Shown here: positions 26,450 to 37,263 of the stretch, one piece after another
How the letters are laid out: every line of letters starts with the position of its first letter
How positions within the stretch are numbered: position 1 is the stretch's first letter
Assembly: GCA_028281285.1 (NCBI GenBank)
Contig: JANQKF010000008.1
Location: 62,001-126,000 of the forward strand
Source of the DNA: Cyclobacteriaceae bacterium
GTDB lineage: Bacteria > Bacteroidota > Bacteroidia > Cytophagales > Cyclobacteriaceae
DNA: 64,000 nucleotides
Direction: 5' to 3'
Position numbers and translations under genes: made by a program
The notes under the pieces: model-generated
Databases searched by the model: none
What the model was told of the DNA's origin: nothing
The model's input: the letters and a program-made list of their open reading frames with translations, nothing else

Positions 26450-27527
26450 GAAAATCTTCTTCACACCGGGCCCGTCAGCACTTTATTTCACGCTTGAAAG
26501 TCATTTGAAGCAAGCCTTAAAAGAGCAGGTTGCGGAGATCAACCATAGAAGTGTTCAGGCGGGTAGCTATTTCAAAGAAGCAAGTGATAACCTTCGTTCT
26601 TTAATGAATATTCCCAAAGATTATCACATCTTCTTCCTTAGCTCTGCCAATGAAATCTGGGAACGATTAATTCAAAATTGTATCATAAATCATTCTTCCC
26701 ATTTGTCATATGGAGCGTTCTCGCAACGATTTCGTGAATTTGCCATTAAGTGGGGAATTGATGCTCAAGAAGTCTCAGCAGAGCCGGGGAGTATACCCAA
26801 GGATTTTGTTGACCAAATTCATTTGGACACAGAGCTAATCGGACTCACATTAAACGAGACAAGTACTGGGGTTACTTTTCCTCAAGAGAAGATTTATGAG
26901 ATCAGAGATAATTTCCCCAATGCCTTAATTGCTGTAGACGGAGTCTCAGCTTTTCCAGCGATAGACCTGGATTTCTCTAAGGTCGATTCTGCTTATTTCT
27001 CGGTTCAAAAGTGCTTTGGTTTGCCAGCTGGTTTGGGAGTATGGATTGTTAACAACCGGTGTGTCGCTAAGGCTGAAGTCAAATTAGAAAAGGGGCTCTC
27101 AATAGGGGCTTATCAAGCACTCCCTAACCTGGTTAAAAATGCTGCTAATTCACAACCTACCTACACTACGAATGTCTTGAACGTATACTTACTTGCCAAG
27201 GTAACGGCAGACATGCTGGAAAAAGGGATTGATGTAATACGAAGAGAAACAAACTATAAAGCTGCGCTGCTTCAGCATATGGTGACTAAACATACCGGCC
27301 TTGATCATTTTGTGCAAAGCCCTGAACTAAGGTCGAAAACGGTAGTGGTAGCCAACACTAAAGTCGATTCTTCCCAATGGGTTGAGGCCCTCTCCCAAAA
27401 GGGATTCATCATTGGAAAAGGCTATGGCAGTTTTAGGAAAGACCAAATCCGAATCGCTTCCTTCCCTACTCATTCAAAGGAATTAATCGAACTTTTGGTC
27501 GATACTATTCAAGCCATCAATCTATAG
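26442..27527 (+). CDS. Class V aminotransferase, SerC-like
   Basis: A 361-residue fold-type I PLP enzyme of the class V aminotransferases. It begins with IFFTPGPSALY and has EINHRSVQAGSYFKEA near residue 32, the ETSTGV motif near 139, VDGVSAFPA near 165 and the PLP lysine Lys190 in FSVQKCFGLPAGLG. The SVQK-x-FG-L-P-x-GLG arrangement is closer to phosphoserine aminotransferase than to alanine-glyoxylate aminotransferase. If it is SerC, it would complete the serine pathway with the fused SerB/SerA 7 kb upstream. Its gene overlaps that of the MFS transporter, and a haem-binding gene converges three bases downstream. Confidence 0.8.
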   Translation: MPKKIFFTPGPSALYFTLESHLKQALKEQVAEINHRSVQAGSYFKEASDNLRSLMNIPKDYHIFFLSSANEIWERLIQNCIINHSSHLSYGAFSQRFREFAIKWGIDAQEVSAEPGSIPKDFVDQIHLDTELIGLTLNETSTGVTFPQEKIYEIRDNFPNALIAVDGVSAFPAIDLDFSKVDSAYFSVQKCFGLPAGLGVWIVNNRCVAKAEVKLEKGLSIGAYQALPNLVKNAANSQPTYTTNVLNVYLLAKVTADMLEKGIDVIRRETNYKAALLQHMVTKHTGLDHFVQSPELRSKTVVVANTKVDSSQWVEALSQKGFIIGKGYGSFRKDQIRIASFPTHSKELIELLVDTIQAINL

Positions 27528-27530
27528 GCA

Positions 27531-27941
27531 TTAATTTCCTTTCAGTCTTTTTTCTTCATCTTCAGCCCAGGCAAGTAGTACCTTGGTCTCCTCGTCTGAA
27601 AGCTTCATTTCAGGTCTGCGTTCAACCGTTCTTTTGGGAGGCATCTTCCCGTCTTCAAGTACTTCGAAGAGCTCATCTATCAAGTGTTCCTGCTCCTCCT
27701 TATTCATTTTGGGTACTTTCTCCCACTGTAGCTTTTCTCTGGCCTTCTCATTTCTTGAGTCCGGCTTATGGCAGCCCATGCATTTCGCATCAATGATTTC
27801 CTTCACATTTTCTGGAAAGGTGATCCCGGAATCTTGCGATAATACATGATGGTCTGGTAGGGTTCTGGAAGATGATTGTATTCCAAAAATAAATACACCT
27901 GCAGTCAGAAGTAGAGATAATGATTTGACAAAAGTGCTCAT
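27531..27941 (-). CDS. Exported haem-binding domain protein
   Basis: A 136-residue protein with an N-terminal signal-like hydrophobic stretch (about 6-21) and one c-type haem motif, CMGCH, at residues 54-58. The rest is charged and helical, with KMPP (a likely distal Met) near residue 98, as in the Bacteroidota haem-binding domain family. It should be a periplasmic cytochrome-like electron carrier or haem protein. It stands alone and converges with the aminotransferase gene; upstream, 225 bases to the peroxiredoxin gene carry no feature I can define. Confidence 0.85.
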   Translation of the reverse strand: MSTFVKSLSLLLTAGVFIFGIQSSSRTLPDHHVLSQDSGITFPENVKEIIDAKCMGCHKPDSRNEKAREKLQWEKVPKMNKEEQEHLIDELFEVLEDGKMPPKRTVERRPEMKLSDEETKVLLAWAEDEEKRLKGN

Positions 27942-28166
27942 AGGTCTGGTCGTTTGGCCTAATTAAGATAATCAAATTGCACCAAGGTTTAACTTTCATT
28001 TATTCAAACGAGAAATTTTACCGATGGAAATCTTCTTTTCATGGATTAATTATATCATTTGAAAGACGATTCCGGAAGACGGTAAAAAATATCGAAAAAG
28101 CCTCTACTCAATTCTCCCAATACCGTATGTAGAGTGGTAAACTAAATTAAAATTATAACATCAACT

Positions 28167-28808
28167 ATGAGTACACTAAGACTGGGAGATGAAGCACCTA
28201 ACTTCACTGCCCAAAGCACAGAAGGAGAAATCAGTTTTCATGAGTGGTTAGGAGATGGTTGGGGTGTTCTGTTTTCGCATCCGGCTGACTATACACCAGT
28301 GTGCACTACAGAGTTAGGCACTGTAGCCAAGTACAAATCACAATTTGACTCGAGAAATGTTAAGGTAGCAGCCTTAAGCGTGGATGGATTGGAATCTCAT
28401 CATGGCTGGGTGAATGACATTAATGAAACACAAAACACTACCGTCAATTTCCCAATCATTGCCGATGAAAATCGCCAGGTGTCGGAGCTTTATGATATGA
28501 TCCACCCAAATGCTGATGATAAAATGACCGTACGTTCTGTTTTCGTCATTGGACCTGACAAAAAGGTGAAATTGACCATTACTTATCCTGCCTCAACGGG
28601 TAGAAATTTTGATGAATTATTGAGGGTCATTGATAGTTTGCAGTTGACTGCGTATCATAAAGTAGCTACACCAGCCAACTGGAACAATGGAGATGATTGT
28701 GTAATTGTACCTGCAGTGGCCAATGAGGACATTCCCGAGTTATTTCCAAAGGGACATACTGAGGTCAAGCCCTATTTGCGCATGACCCCTCAGCCCAATC
28801 TGAAGTAG
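28167..28808 (+). CDS. 1-Cys peroxiredoxin (Prdx6 type)
   Basis: A 213-residue AhpC/TSA family thiol peroxidase. The peroxidatic cysteine is Cys46 in HPADYTPVCTTELG; the Thr of the active site precedes it by three residues. The extended C-terminal domain (residues about 165-213, with TPANWNNGDDCVI) is characteristic of the Prdx6 class. The extra Cys near 174 is not at the usual resolving position, so a 1-Cys mechanism is expected. It reduces hydrogen peroxide and lipid peroxides in the cytoplasm. A MITE-like repeat begins eight bases after the stop. Confidence 0.95.
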   Translation: MSTLRLGDEAPNFTAQSTEGEISFHEWLGDGWGVLFSHPADYTPVCTTELGTVAKYKSQFDSRNVKVAALSVDGLESHHGWVNDINETQNTTVNFPIIADENRQVSELYDMIHPNADDKMTVRSVFVIGPDKKVKLTITYPASTGRNFDELLRVIDSLQLTAYHKVATPANWNNGDDCVIVPAVANEDIPELFPKGHTEVKPYLRMTPQPNLK

Positions 28809-28816
28809 ATTCGGGT

Positions 28817-28942
28817 AGAGGTTGTCTCAAAAGTATAATCATTTGGTCATCTTGAACTAGTTTCAGGATCTGTCAGAAAAACCGAATGATTTCTAAATTC
28901 TGAAATCAATTCAGACCAACCATGACTTTTGAGACAACCTCT
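28817..28942. mobile_element. MITE-like element with 18-bp perfect terminal inverted repeats
   Basis: Positions 28817-28834 (AGAGGTTGTCTCAAAAGT) and 28925-28942 are exact inverted copies that bound a 126-base element. The ends resemble insertion-sequence termini of the GAGGTTGTCTCAAAAGT type. No coding sequence lies inside; the interior contains CTTGAACTAGTTTCAGGAT, itself a partial inverted repeat. The element fills the gap between two convergent genes, beginning eight bases after the peroxiredoxin stop and ending one base before the DUF6503 stop. No clear target duplication was seen. It may also act as a two-way terminator. Confidence 0.6.
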
Positions 28943-28943
28943 T

Positions 28944-29687
28944 TTAATCGATTTTGAAGTTTCGGTAGAAATACTCTGATTGATGAAAGAGGACATTCCG
29001 AGCACTATCGACTGCATATCCTTTTCGGTGATAATTAAACACAATGCCCGTGGAGCGATCATACTCTAAGTTCTTAATGTAACTTCGTGTCGTTCCGTGG
29101 TGAACCAAAGTGGCCACACAGAGGTAGGAATTGACATCGAAGTAATACCACCAGGTATCACTTTTTGTGTGATTATCATTTTCTGTACTATACTCCGCAC
29201 GAATAGTGTGCACCTCCTGACCTTCTTCCAAAACTTCTGTGCCCTCATAATGGAGCATCACACCCGGGTCAGATAGTTTAAAAGGCTGGCTAACTGTGTA
29301 AAGGGCGGTCCAAACTGTTTCCATAGCACTAGTATTGACTGTTGCGCTTGAAACCAGCGAATCGCCAATTATTCGTTGTGCTTGGCCATTGCTGAATCTA
29401 ATTCTATGACTTGTGTCATCAGCCTCCCACTTAATGGTACCTTCAAAACTTGGGGACATGGAGTAATCATGTTGTTGCAAGGTGTTAACTCGGTAATTAC
29501 CATCCGCATCATACACTTTACTCTCCTTTTGATAGCTAAGGCTTTTTATATTTTCCCATGCAGTTTTTCCTCCATGGGCTTCATAGGCCCTGGACACAAT
29601 GGTTTCGGCATCCAAGGGTTTTTCCTTGCAGGATTGAATGTATAAGAGGGCCAATAGAATAAGAGATGGGTATTTGAAACGGTGCAT
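28944..29687 (-). CDS. DUF6503-like lipoprotein
   Basis: A 247-residue predicted lipoprotein: the signal ends LLYIQSC with Cys20 as lipidated residue. The mature start AETIVSRAYEAHGGKTAWENI is typical of a Bacteroidota family annotated DUF6503, related in appearance to LolA/outer-membrane lipoprotein-sorting folds. It is rich in beta strands with many aromatic residues. No catalytic motif is visible and the function is unknown. Its stop codon directly adjoins the inverted-repeat element, so its 3' end may be shaped by that insertion. Confidence 0.75.
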   Translation of the reverse strand: MHRFKYPSLILLALLYIQSCKEKPLDAETIVSRAYEAHGGKTAWENIKSLSYQKESKVYDADGNYRVNTLQQHDYSMSPSFEGTIKWEADDTSHRIRFSNGQAQRIIGDSLVSSATVNTSAMETVWTALYTVSQPFKLSDPGVMLHYEGTEVLEEGQEVHTIRAEYSTENDNHTKSDTWWYYFDVNSYLCVATLVHHGTTRSYIKNLEYDRSTGIVFNYHRKGYAVDSARNVLFHQSEYFYRNFKID

Positions 29688-29736
29688 TCCTAAATTTAAA
29701 GAAAATGTTCAAGGCAGCTTTTGACTATATTTAGAG

Positions 29737-30873
29737 ATGAAGCGAATAGTACTGGTTGCAACAGGTCTTTTAACCTGCTTCTTGACTGATGCACAAGTCA
29801 AAAAAAGAACACGTCATTACGGCATCGAGATAGGGGTAATGAAGACCGGCTCATTAAACGCAATCACTGATGTACCTGGGGTCAAAGTGGGGCACCAGAC
29901 CTTGATCAAAGGAGAAAACGTAAGGACTGGTGTAACTGCCATACTCCCCCATTCAGGAAATATCTTTCAAGACAAGGTACCCGGAGCAATTTATATCGGT
30001 AATGGTTTTGGAAAGCTAGCCGGTATAAGTCAAGTGCAAGAATTAGGGAACATAGAAACCCCTATTGTTCTTACCAATACTTTGAGTGTTCCAATGGGCA
30101 TCCAGGGTACGGTTAAGTACACTATTGGATTAAGGGGCAATGAAGATGTGAGATCGGTAAATGCCGTGGTTGGTGAGACGAATGATGGATACCTTAACGA
30201 TATACGAGGGATGCATGTGAGTGATGAGGATGTTATTACCGCCATAAAAAATGCCAAGTCGGGTGAAGTTGACGAGGGAAATGTAGGTGCCGGGACAGGA
30301 ACCAGAGCATTCGGATACAAAGGGGGTATTGGCACTTCTTCAAGAAAATTACCTTCGGCACTGGGTGGATATACTGTGGGCGTATTAGTTCAATCCAACT
30401 TTGGTGGTGCTTTAACGATTAACGGAGCTCCAGTGGGAAAAGAATTGGAGCAGTATCCCTTTCGAAACGCAATCGAAAAAAGTGATGGTTCTTGCATGAT
30501 CGTAGTAATGACGGACGCTCCATTGAATGCACGACAACTGGAGCGATTGGCAAAACGTGCCATGTTAGGATTGGGGCGGACAGGAGGTATCGCCTCAAAC
30601 GGAAGTGGAGATTATGTCGTGGCGGCATCTACTGCCGAATCGATGAGAATTCCCCATCAAACAAGACTGCGTACAGACAATGGCGATGTGTTACGAAATG
30701 ATTTCATGTCTCCCCTCTTTATGGCGGCCATAGAAGCCACGGAAGAGGCTATCATTAACTCTCTCTTTGCAGCAGAAACAATGCAAGGAAGAAATGGTAA
30801 TGAAACCCAATCACTACCCATTGATAAGGTACTGCCTATTCTAAAGAAATATGGTGCCTTAAAAGGAAATTAG
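29737..30873 (+). CDS. P1 family (DmpA-like) aminopeptidase/beta-peptidyl aminopeptidase
   Basis: A 378-residue Ntn-type serine hydrolase precursor. A signal-like segment occupies residues 3-19 (ending in DAQ). Family features are GSLNAITDVPGVKVGH near 38, IVLTNTLSVP near 110, GAGTGTRAFGYKGGIGTSSR near 184 and VQSNFGGALTINGAPVG near 218. The autoproteolysis site is Gly251-Ser252 in SDGSCMIVVMTDAPL; Ser252 corresponds to Ser250 of DmpA and BapA. Enzymes of this family cut N-terminal D-amino acid or beta-amino acid residues from peptides. It overlaps the convergent MarR gene by four bases. Confidence 0.93.
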   Translation: MKRIVLVATGLLTCFLTDAQVKKRTRHYGIEIGVMKTGSLNAITDVPGVKVGHQTLIKGENVRTGVTAILPHSGNIFQDKVPGAIYIGNGFGKLAGISQVQELGNIETPIVLTNTLSVPMGIQGTVKYTIGLRGNEDVRSVNAVVGETNDGYLNDIRGMHVSDEDVITAIKNAKSGEVDEGNVGAGTGTRAFGYKGGIGTSSRKLPSALGGYTVGVLVQSNFGGALTINGAPVGKELEQYPFRNAIEKSDGSCMIVVMTDAPLNARQLERLAKRAMLGLGRTGGIASNGSGDYVVAASTAESMRIPHQTRLRTDNGDVLRNDFMSPLFMAAIEATEEAIINSLFAAETMQGRNGNETQSLPIDKVLPILKKYGALKGN

Positions 30874-31334
30874 TTTTTCAAAAGGGCTCTCAATTCATCC
30901 AGCACTTCGTTTGCCTCATTAACCCTCTCCTCTGAGATACTTTTAAACTTTTTCATCCAACCTTTGGTAGCAACATTCACCTCCTCCAGAACGTCAAGGC
31001 CTTTTTGTGTAATGAGTACGTCTTTTGCCCTACGATCACTCTTACAGACTTTACGTTCCACTAATCCCTTTCTTTCCAACCGGTCAATTATCCGCGAGGC
31101 ATTAGACATTCGTTCCAACATTCGATCGATAACCAAATTCACCGTGCATGGTTTTGGGTACTGACCTTTCAGGATACGTAAGACGTTAAACTGCGGTCCC
31201 GTTATGCCAAAAGGCTTAAAAACCTGAGCTTGATGATCTGCAAGCCAGCTGTTGCTATAAATTATGTTGACAACAAGTTTCTCGTACTCACTGTCAAATT
31301 TTTTATTCTGTTTAATATCCTCTTCTAAGCCCAT
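30870..31334 (-). CDS. MarR family transcriptional regulator
   Basis: A 154-residue winged-helix regulator. The recognition region reads LRILKGQYPKPCTVNLVIDRMLERMSNASR in parts, and the wing is KVCKSDRRAKDVLIT, with the DxR signature of MarR proteins. These proteins usually bind as dimers to a palindromic operator and release it on binding an aromatic or oxidising ligand. A Cys lies in the recognition segment and another in the wing, so redox sensing is possible but not shown. The regulated gene may be its own or the divergent sigma factor (157 bases away); no convincing operator was found. Confidence 0.9.
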   Translation of the reverse strand: MGLEEDIKQNKKFDSEYEKLVVNIIYSNSWLADHQAQVFKPFGITGPQFNVLRILKGQYPKPCTVNLVIDRMLERMSNASRIIDRLERKGLVERKVCKSDRRAKDVLITQKGLDVLEEVNVATKGWMKKFKSISEERVNEANEVLDELRALLKN

Positions 31335-31491
31335 CGATTTTCGATTAGATAAGAATGAACGAAAATAGTAATTTGTAATTAGCTATGGAACCAACGTTCT
31401 GTGAGATAAAATTATTCCCGGAACCAAAATTAATTCGTGAAATTAAACCATTCAGGCCCTTTCTCATCTAATTAACTGAATTCACCGGCAA

Positions 31492-32031
31492 TTGGAAGAC
31501 AAAGATATACTCGCCCAATTCAGCAATGAACAAACACGTCATGCTGCCTTTAGCACCTTGGTAAGAAAATACCAGGAGCGCATCTATTGGCATGTGCGAA
31601 GGATGGTGATTGAACATGAAGATGCGGATGATGTAGTTCAGGAAATCTTCATCAAAATATACAAGAATCTTGACAGTTTCAGAGAGGCCTCTCAACTATT
31701 CACTTGGATGTATAGAATTGCGACCAATGAGAGCCTGACCTTTATCAAGAAAAAGCAAAGAAAGTATGCACTTGCAATTGACGAGGTTGAGCATGAGTTG
31801 GGTCATCATTTGGACTCTGCGGCCCACATTAGCGGTGATGACATTCAAAGGAAACTTCAAAAGGCAATTTTGAGTTTACCTGAAAAGCAGCGCTTAGTTT
31901 TCAACATGAAGTACTTTGATGATTTAAAGTACGATGAAATTGCTGAGATCACAGGCACAAGTGTGGGTGCATTAAAAGCCAGTTATCACCTGGCAGTAAA
32001 AAAACTAGAAGACTTATTGTTGAAGAATTAA
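31492..32031 (+). CDS. ECF-type RNA polymerase sigma factor
   Basis: A 179-residue sigma-70 family protein with only regions 2 and 4. Region 2 includes DADDVVQEIFIKIYKNLDSF and FTWMYRIATNESL; region 4 includes LPEKQRLVFNMKYFDDLKY followed by the helix-turn-helix EIAEITGTSVGALKASYH. The start is a TTG at 31492: an in-frame stop lies five codons earlier and the next ATG would remove region 2. Two downstream genes, a single-span membrane protein and a Spy-like periplasmic protein, look co-transcribed, suggesting an envelope-related response with the membrane protein as possible anti-sigma factor. Confidence 0.93.
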   Translation: MEDKDILAQFSNEQTRHAAFSTLVRKYQERIYWHVRRMVIEHEDADDVVQEIFIKIYKNLDSFREASQLFTWMYRIATNESLTFIKKKQRKYALAIDEVEHELGHHLDSAAHISGDDIQRKLQKAILSLPEKQRLVFNMKYFDDLKYDEIAEITGTSVGALKASYHLAVKKLEDLLLKN

Positions 32032-32062
32032 ACCTTTTAACATCTTGATAATCAAATAATCA

Positions 32063-32611
32063 ATGCCAAAAAAGCCCAAACATAACGAGTTGAATAATCC
32101 AAAGTTGAGAAAGAATACTTTTACTACTCCTGAGGGTTATTTTGATACGCTCCACAACTCAATTATGGAACAGGTGAATACCATCGATGAGAATTCAATG
32201 GAGCATTCCAGGCATTTAAAAGAGAATATATTTACGGTTCCCGAAGGATATTTTGAGAGTCTTACAAATTCCATTGAGCAAAAAACCATACTTAAGGAAC
32301 CTAAGGTGGTTCCATTGTTCGCCCGAACTTGGGTCCGTTATGCAGTGGCAGCCGCAGTTATGTTTCTGGCTGTATTTTTGGCATTGGGGCCTGGTGATGT
32401 GAATCGAATTTCTGACTTAGGTGAATTATCTGATCAGGAAATTCTTGAGTATTTGATCGATGAAGATATTAGCAGTTTGGACATGATTGCATCAATAGAT
32501 GGAGCGGAACTAGCTTTGAGTGAATTGATTGATGAAGAAATGGGGGGCTTTAATTTTGACGAATTGGAAAACCCCGAACTTGAGTATGACTTTGAATACA
32601 TTGAATATTAG
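32063..32611 (+). CDS. Single-span membrane protein with two PEGYF repeats (candidate anti-sigma factor)
   Basis: A 182-residue protein not assigned to a named family. The N-terminal cytoplasmic part has a duplicated motif, NTFTTPEGYFDTLHNSI (18-34) and NIFTVPEGYFESLTNSI (55-71). One membrane segment follows at about 91-108, then a strongly acidic C-terminal region (about 109-182). It begins 31 bases after the ECF sigma gene and ends four bases before the next gene. Position and topology fit an anti-sigma factor that binds sigma through its cytoplasmic half, with the PEGYF repeats as possible contact sites. No ZAS zinc motif is visible, so this is inference. Confidence 0.7.
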   Translation: MPKKPKHNELNNPKLRKNTFTTPEGYFDTLHNSIMEQVNTIDENSMEHSRHLKENIFTVPEGYFESLTNSIEQKTILKEPKVVPLFARTWVRYAVAAAVMFLAVFLALGPGDVNRISDLGELSDQEILEYLIDEDISSLDMIASIDGAELALSELIDEEMGGFNFDELENPELEYDFEYIEY

Positions 32612-32615
32612 CGTT

Positions 32616-33098
32616 ATGAGAAGGACAATTCTAATCGGTATGGGAGCATTATTTATGTTGAATCTCTCAGCACAAAACCCAAGTCGAAAATTCGATAGGG
32701 AGCAAATCAAGGCTGCAAGAATTGCCTTTCTGACCAATCGACTCGACCTTGATAGTAAACAGGCTCAGTCTTTTTGGCCGATTTTTAATGAATATGAAAA
32801 GAAAAAAGCCGAGCTAGGAAAGAAGTACGGTGAGCAAAAAAGAGCCTTAGTTGTAGATAGGAATTATGAAAACATGACAGACGAAGCCGCTACAAAGATG
32901 CTCGATATTTATATCGAACAGAAGGAAGCCGAAGCCGCCATAGAAAAAGAATATCTAGTTAAATTCAAGGAGGTTCTCACACCTCAACAAACCTGGAAAT
33001 TGGTCCGATTTGATAGCGAATTCAGAAGGTCTTTGATGCAACGACTCAGTAGAAGCTCGGGCCAGAGACCCGGAAACCCAGCAAAAAAAGGGAATTAA
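32616..33098 (+). CDS. Spy/CpxP-like periplasmic protein
   Basis: A 160-residue exported protein. The chosen ATG at 32616 gives a normal signal peptide (MRRTILIGMGALFMLNLSA, cleavage near residue 19-20); a longer frame starting at 32529 would lie inside the previous gene. The mature part is highly charged and helical, with LTNRLDLDSKQAQSFWPIFN and VLTPQQTWKLVRFDSEFRR, resembling the paired LTxxQ segments of Spy/CpxP stress chaperones. It is the third gene of the sigma operon. A role in binding misfolded envelope proteins is plausible but unproven. Confidence 0.75.
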   Translation: MRRTILIGMGALFMLNLSAQNPSRKFDREQIKAARIAFLTNRLDLDSKQAQSFWPIFNEYEKKKAELGKKYGEQKRALVVDRNYENMTDEAATKMLDIYIEQKEAEAAIEKEYLVKFKEVLTPQQTWKLVRFDSEFRRSLMQRLSRSSGQRPGNPAKKGN

Positions 33099-33188
33099 GC
33101 ATTTAATCGTTTCAATAATGTTTAGCCATTCCTGAATTCAAATCAAAATTCACGTTTTTAAAATGATGCAAGTCCGTTAATTTGCATC

Positions 33189-34480
33189 ATGGGTCACTTA
33201 TCCCTATTCGAACTCAACACCCTCATTAAACAAAAACTGGAGACTTCCCTGGACCCCAGTTATTGGGTAGTAGCTGAAATTGGAAGTCTATCGGTCAACC
33301 AAAAAGGACATTGCTATATGGAATTGGTAGAAAAGGAGGGCAACTTCATTTCCGCCAAAATAAGGGCCAACATTTGGTCATACACCTACAGAACTATTTC
33401 CGGCTATTTTGAGTCAGTGACGAGTACACAGCTCAAGGCTGGCATGAAGGTTCTTTTCAATGTTACTGTACTCTATCATGAGGTTTATGGAATTAGCCTT
33501 AACATCAAGGAAATTGACCCAAACTATACCTTAGGAGAGCGTGCCAGAAAACGCCAACAAATCATTGAGAAACTTCAGGCCAATGGAGTCTTCGGGTTGA
33601 ACAAGCTCCTAATTTTGCCATTGGTACCACAGCGAATAGCAATAATCAGTTCCGAAACGGCAGCTGGTTACGGAGATTTCATGGATCAGCTTGGTTCAAA
33701 CCAGAGAAATTTTCGTTTTGATTGTCGTCTGTTTCAATCTTTGATGCAAGGTGAAGAGGCACCTTCGTCAATATTGAAATCACTGGAGCAAATTAAAAGT
33801 AACTACCAAGATTTCGATATTGTTGTAGTCATCAGAGGAGGAGGAGCGCAAACGGACCTTGATTGTTTTGATGATTACAATTTGGCTTCTTGCGTGGCGC
33901 AATTTCCTCTCCCGGTAGTAACAGGAATTGGACATGAAAGAGATGAGACCATTGTGGATATGGTGGCACACACAAAGATGAAGACTCCTACTGCTGTTGC
34001 CGATTTTCTCATAAAGGGTCTTGAAAGTCTTGATGATTCACTAGACCAGTTCTTTTACCGTATTTATCAAAACGCCTCAGCCGAAATAAAAAACCATACA
34101 CATATATTAACTCAAATGTCTTCCCTATTGAACCTTAATTCGATCAATAGGATCAAGGAGTCGAAAATGGACCTGAATCGATTATTCGATCACCTGATCA
34201 TCAGGAGTGAGGCAAAAATCCGATATAATGAAACTAAAATTCTGGATATAGAAAGGAGTTTGCGGAATAAGATAACAGCCTATTTTAATGACCAAAACCA
34301 AAGATTGTCTAATTTCGACAAGGGGTTAAAATTGGTAGAACCTGAATCAGTATTGAAACGTGGCTATACAATATCAAGGGTGAACGGTGTTCTTCTTTCT
34401 GATACTAAAGTTGAAGACGGACAAGAATTAATAACCACATTCAAAAATGGAGAAATAAAGAGTACAATTAAGACCGAAGG

Positions 34481-34484
<4 letters not shown>
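33189..34484 (+). CDS. xseA: Exodeoxyribonuclease VII large subunit
   Basis: A 431-residue nuclease subunit. Residues 1-100 are the OB-fold (LSLFELNTLIKQ, YWVVAEIGSLSVNQKGHCYMEL), and the catalytic domain carries QRIAIISSETAAGYGDF, VIRGGGAQTDLDCFDDY and VVTGIGHERDETIVDMVAHT, all highly conserved in XseA. The C-terminal coiled-coil region binds several small subunits. Together they degrade single-stranded DNA to oligonucleotides in repair. It overlaps xseB by four bases (ATGA). It begins a housekeeping operon that continues through ligA and dapA. Confidence 0.96.
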
Positions 34485-36740
<2,256 letters not shown>

Positions 36741-36741
36741 T

Positions 36742-37257
36742 ATGTCAATAATTGGGAAGAAGATATTGTCGATAATCAACAACTCCTCTAAAGACAAAAC
36801 AAACCGAGGTGACCTGACTCCTTTTGAGGAAGCCAGACACATAGGAATCTTATATACCTGGGAAGGGGTGCAGAAGGAACAAGCCGTTCAGAATCTGATT
36901 GAGAAAATTCAAGAAGAAAGAGAAATAACTACACTTTGTTATAACCCTGATAAAAAAACAATTCCTGAAACTAACCATCTGGTGTTTGGTGTTCATGAGC
37001 TCAGCATACTTGGCAAAATTAAGTCGGAGGTAGCAGACCAGTTTCTGAAGAGCAGGTTCGATTATCTTTTTCACTTGGACTTTGAACCAAGCGAAATAAC
37101 AGGTTCCTTATTGATCAATTCTAAGGCAAAGTGCAGAATAGGGCTGCATGTTGACGAATCAGAAGGACTATATGAATTGATGATTGGGATTAACAAAAGT
37201 GCCGGACTCGATAATCTCATTGAACAAATGTTGTTGTATGTCAATGCATTAAAATAA
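36742..37257 (+). CDS. DUF6913-like protein, function unknown
   Basis: A 171-residue protein that begins one base after the ligA stop and ends six bases before dapA. It has a conserved appearance for Bacteroidota (a family annotated DUF6913), with FDYLFHLDFEPSEITGSLLI and AKCRIGLHVDESEGLYELMI as distinctive stretches. No catalytic motif, signal peptide or membrane segment is evident. The tight spacing implies co-transcription with ligA and dapA, but gives no clear clue to function. Confidence 0.75.
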   Translation: MSIIGKKILSIINNSSKDKTNRGDLTPFEEARHIGILYTWEGVQKEQAVQNLIEKIQEEREITTLCYNPDKKTIPETNHLVFGVHELSILGKIKSEVADQFLKSRFDYLFHLDFEPSEITGSLLINSKAKCRIGLHVDESEGLYELMIGINKSAGLDNLIEQMLLYVNALK

Positions 37258-37263
37258 TTAACA

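Noticed and set aside
28817-28942. A complete insertion sequence
   Set aside because: Only 126 bases, no transposase frame or remnant; described instead as a MITE-like element.
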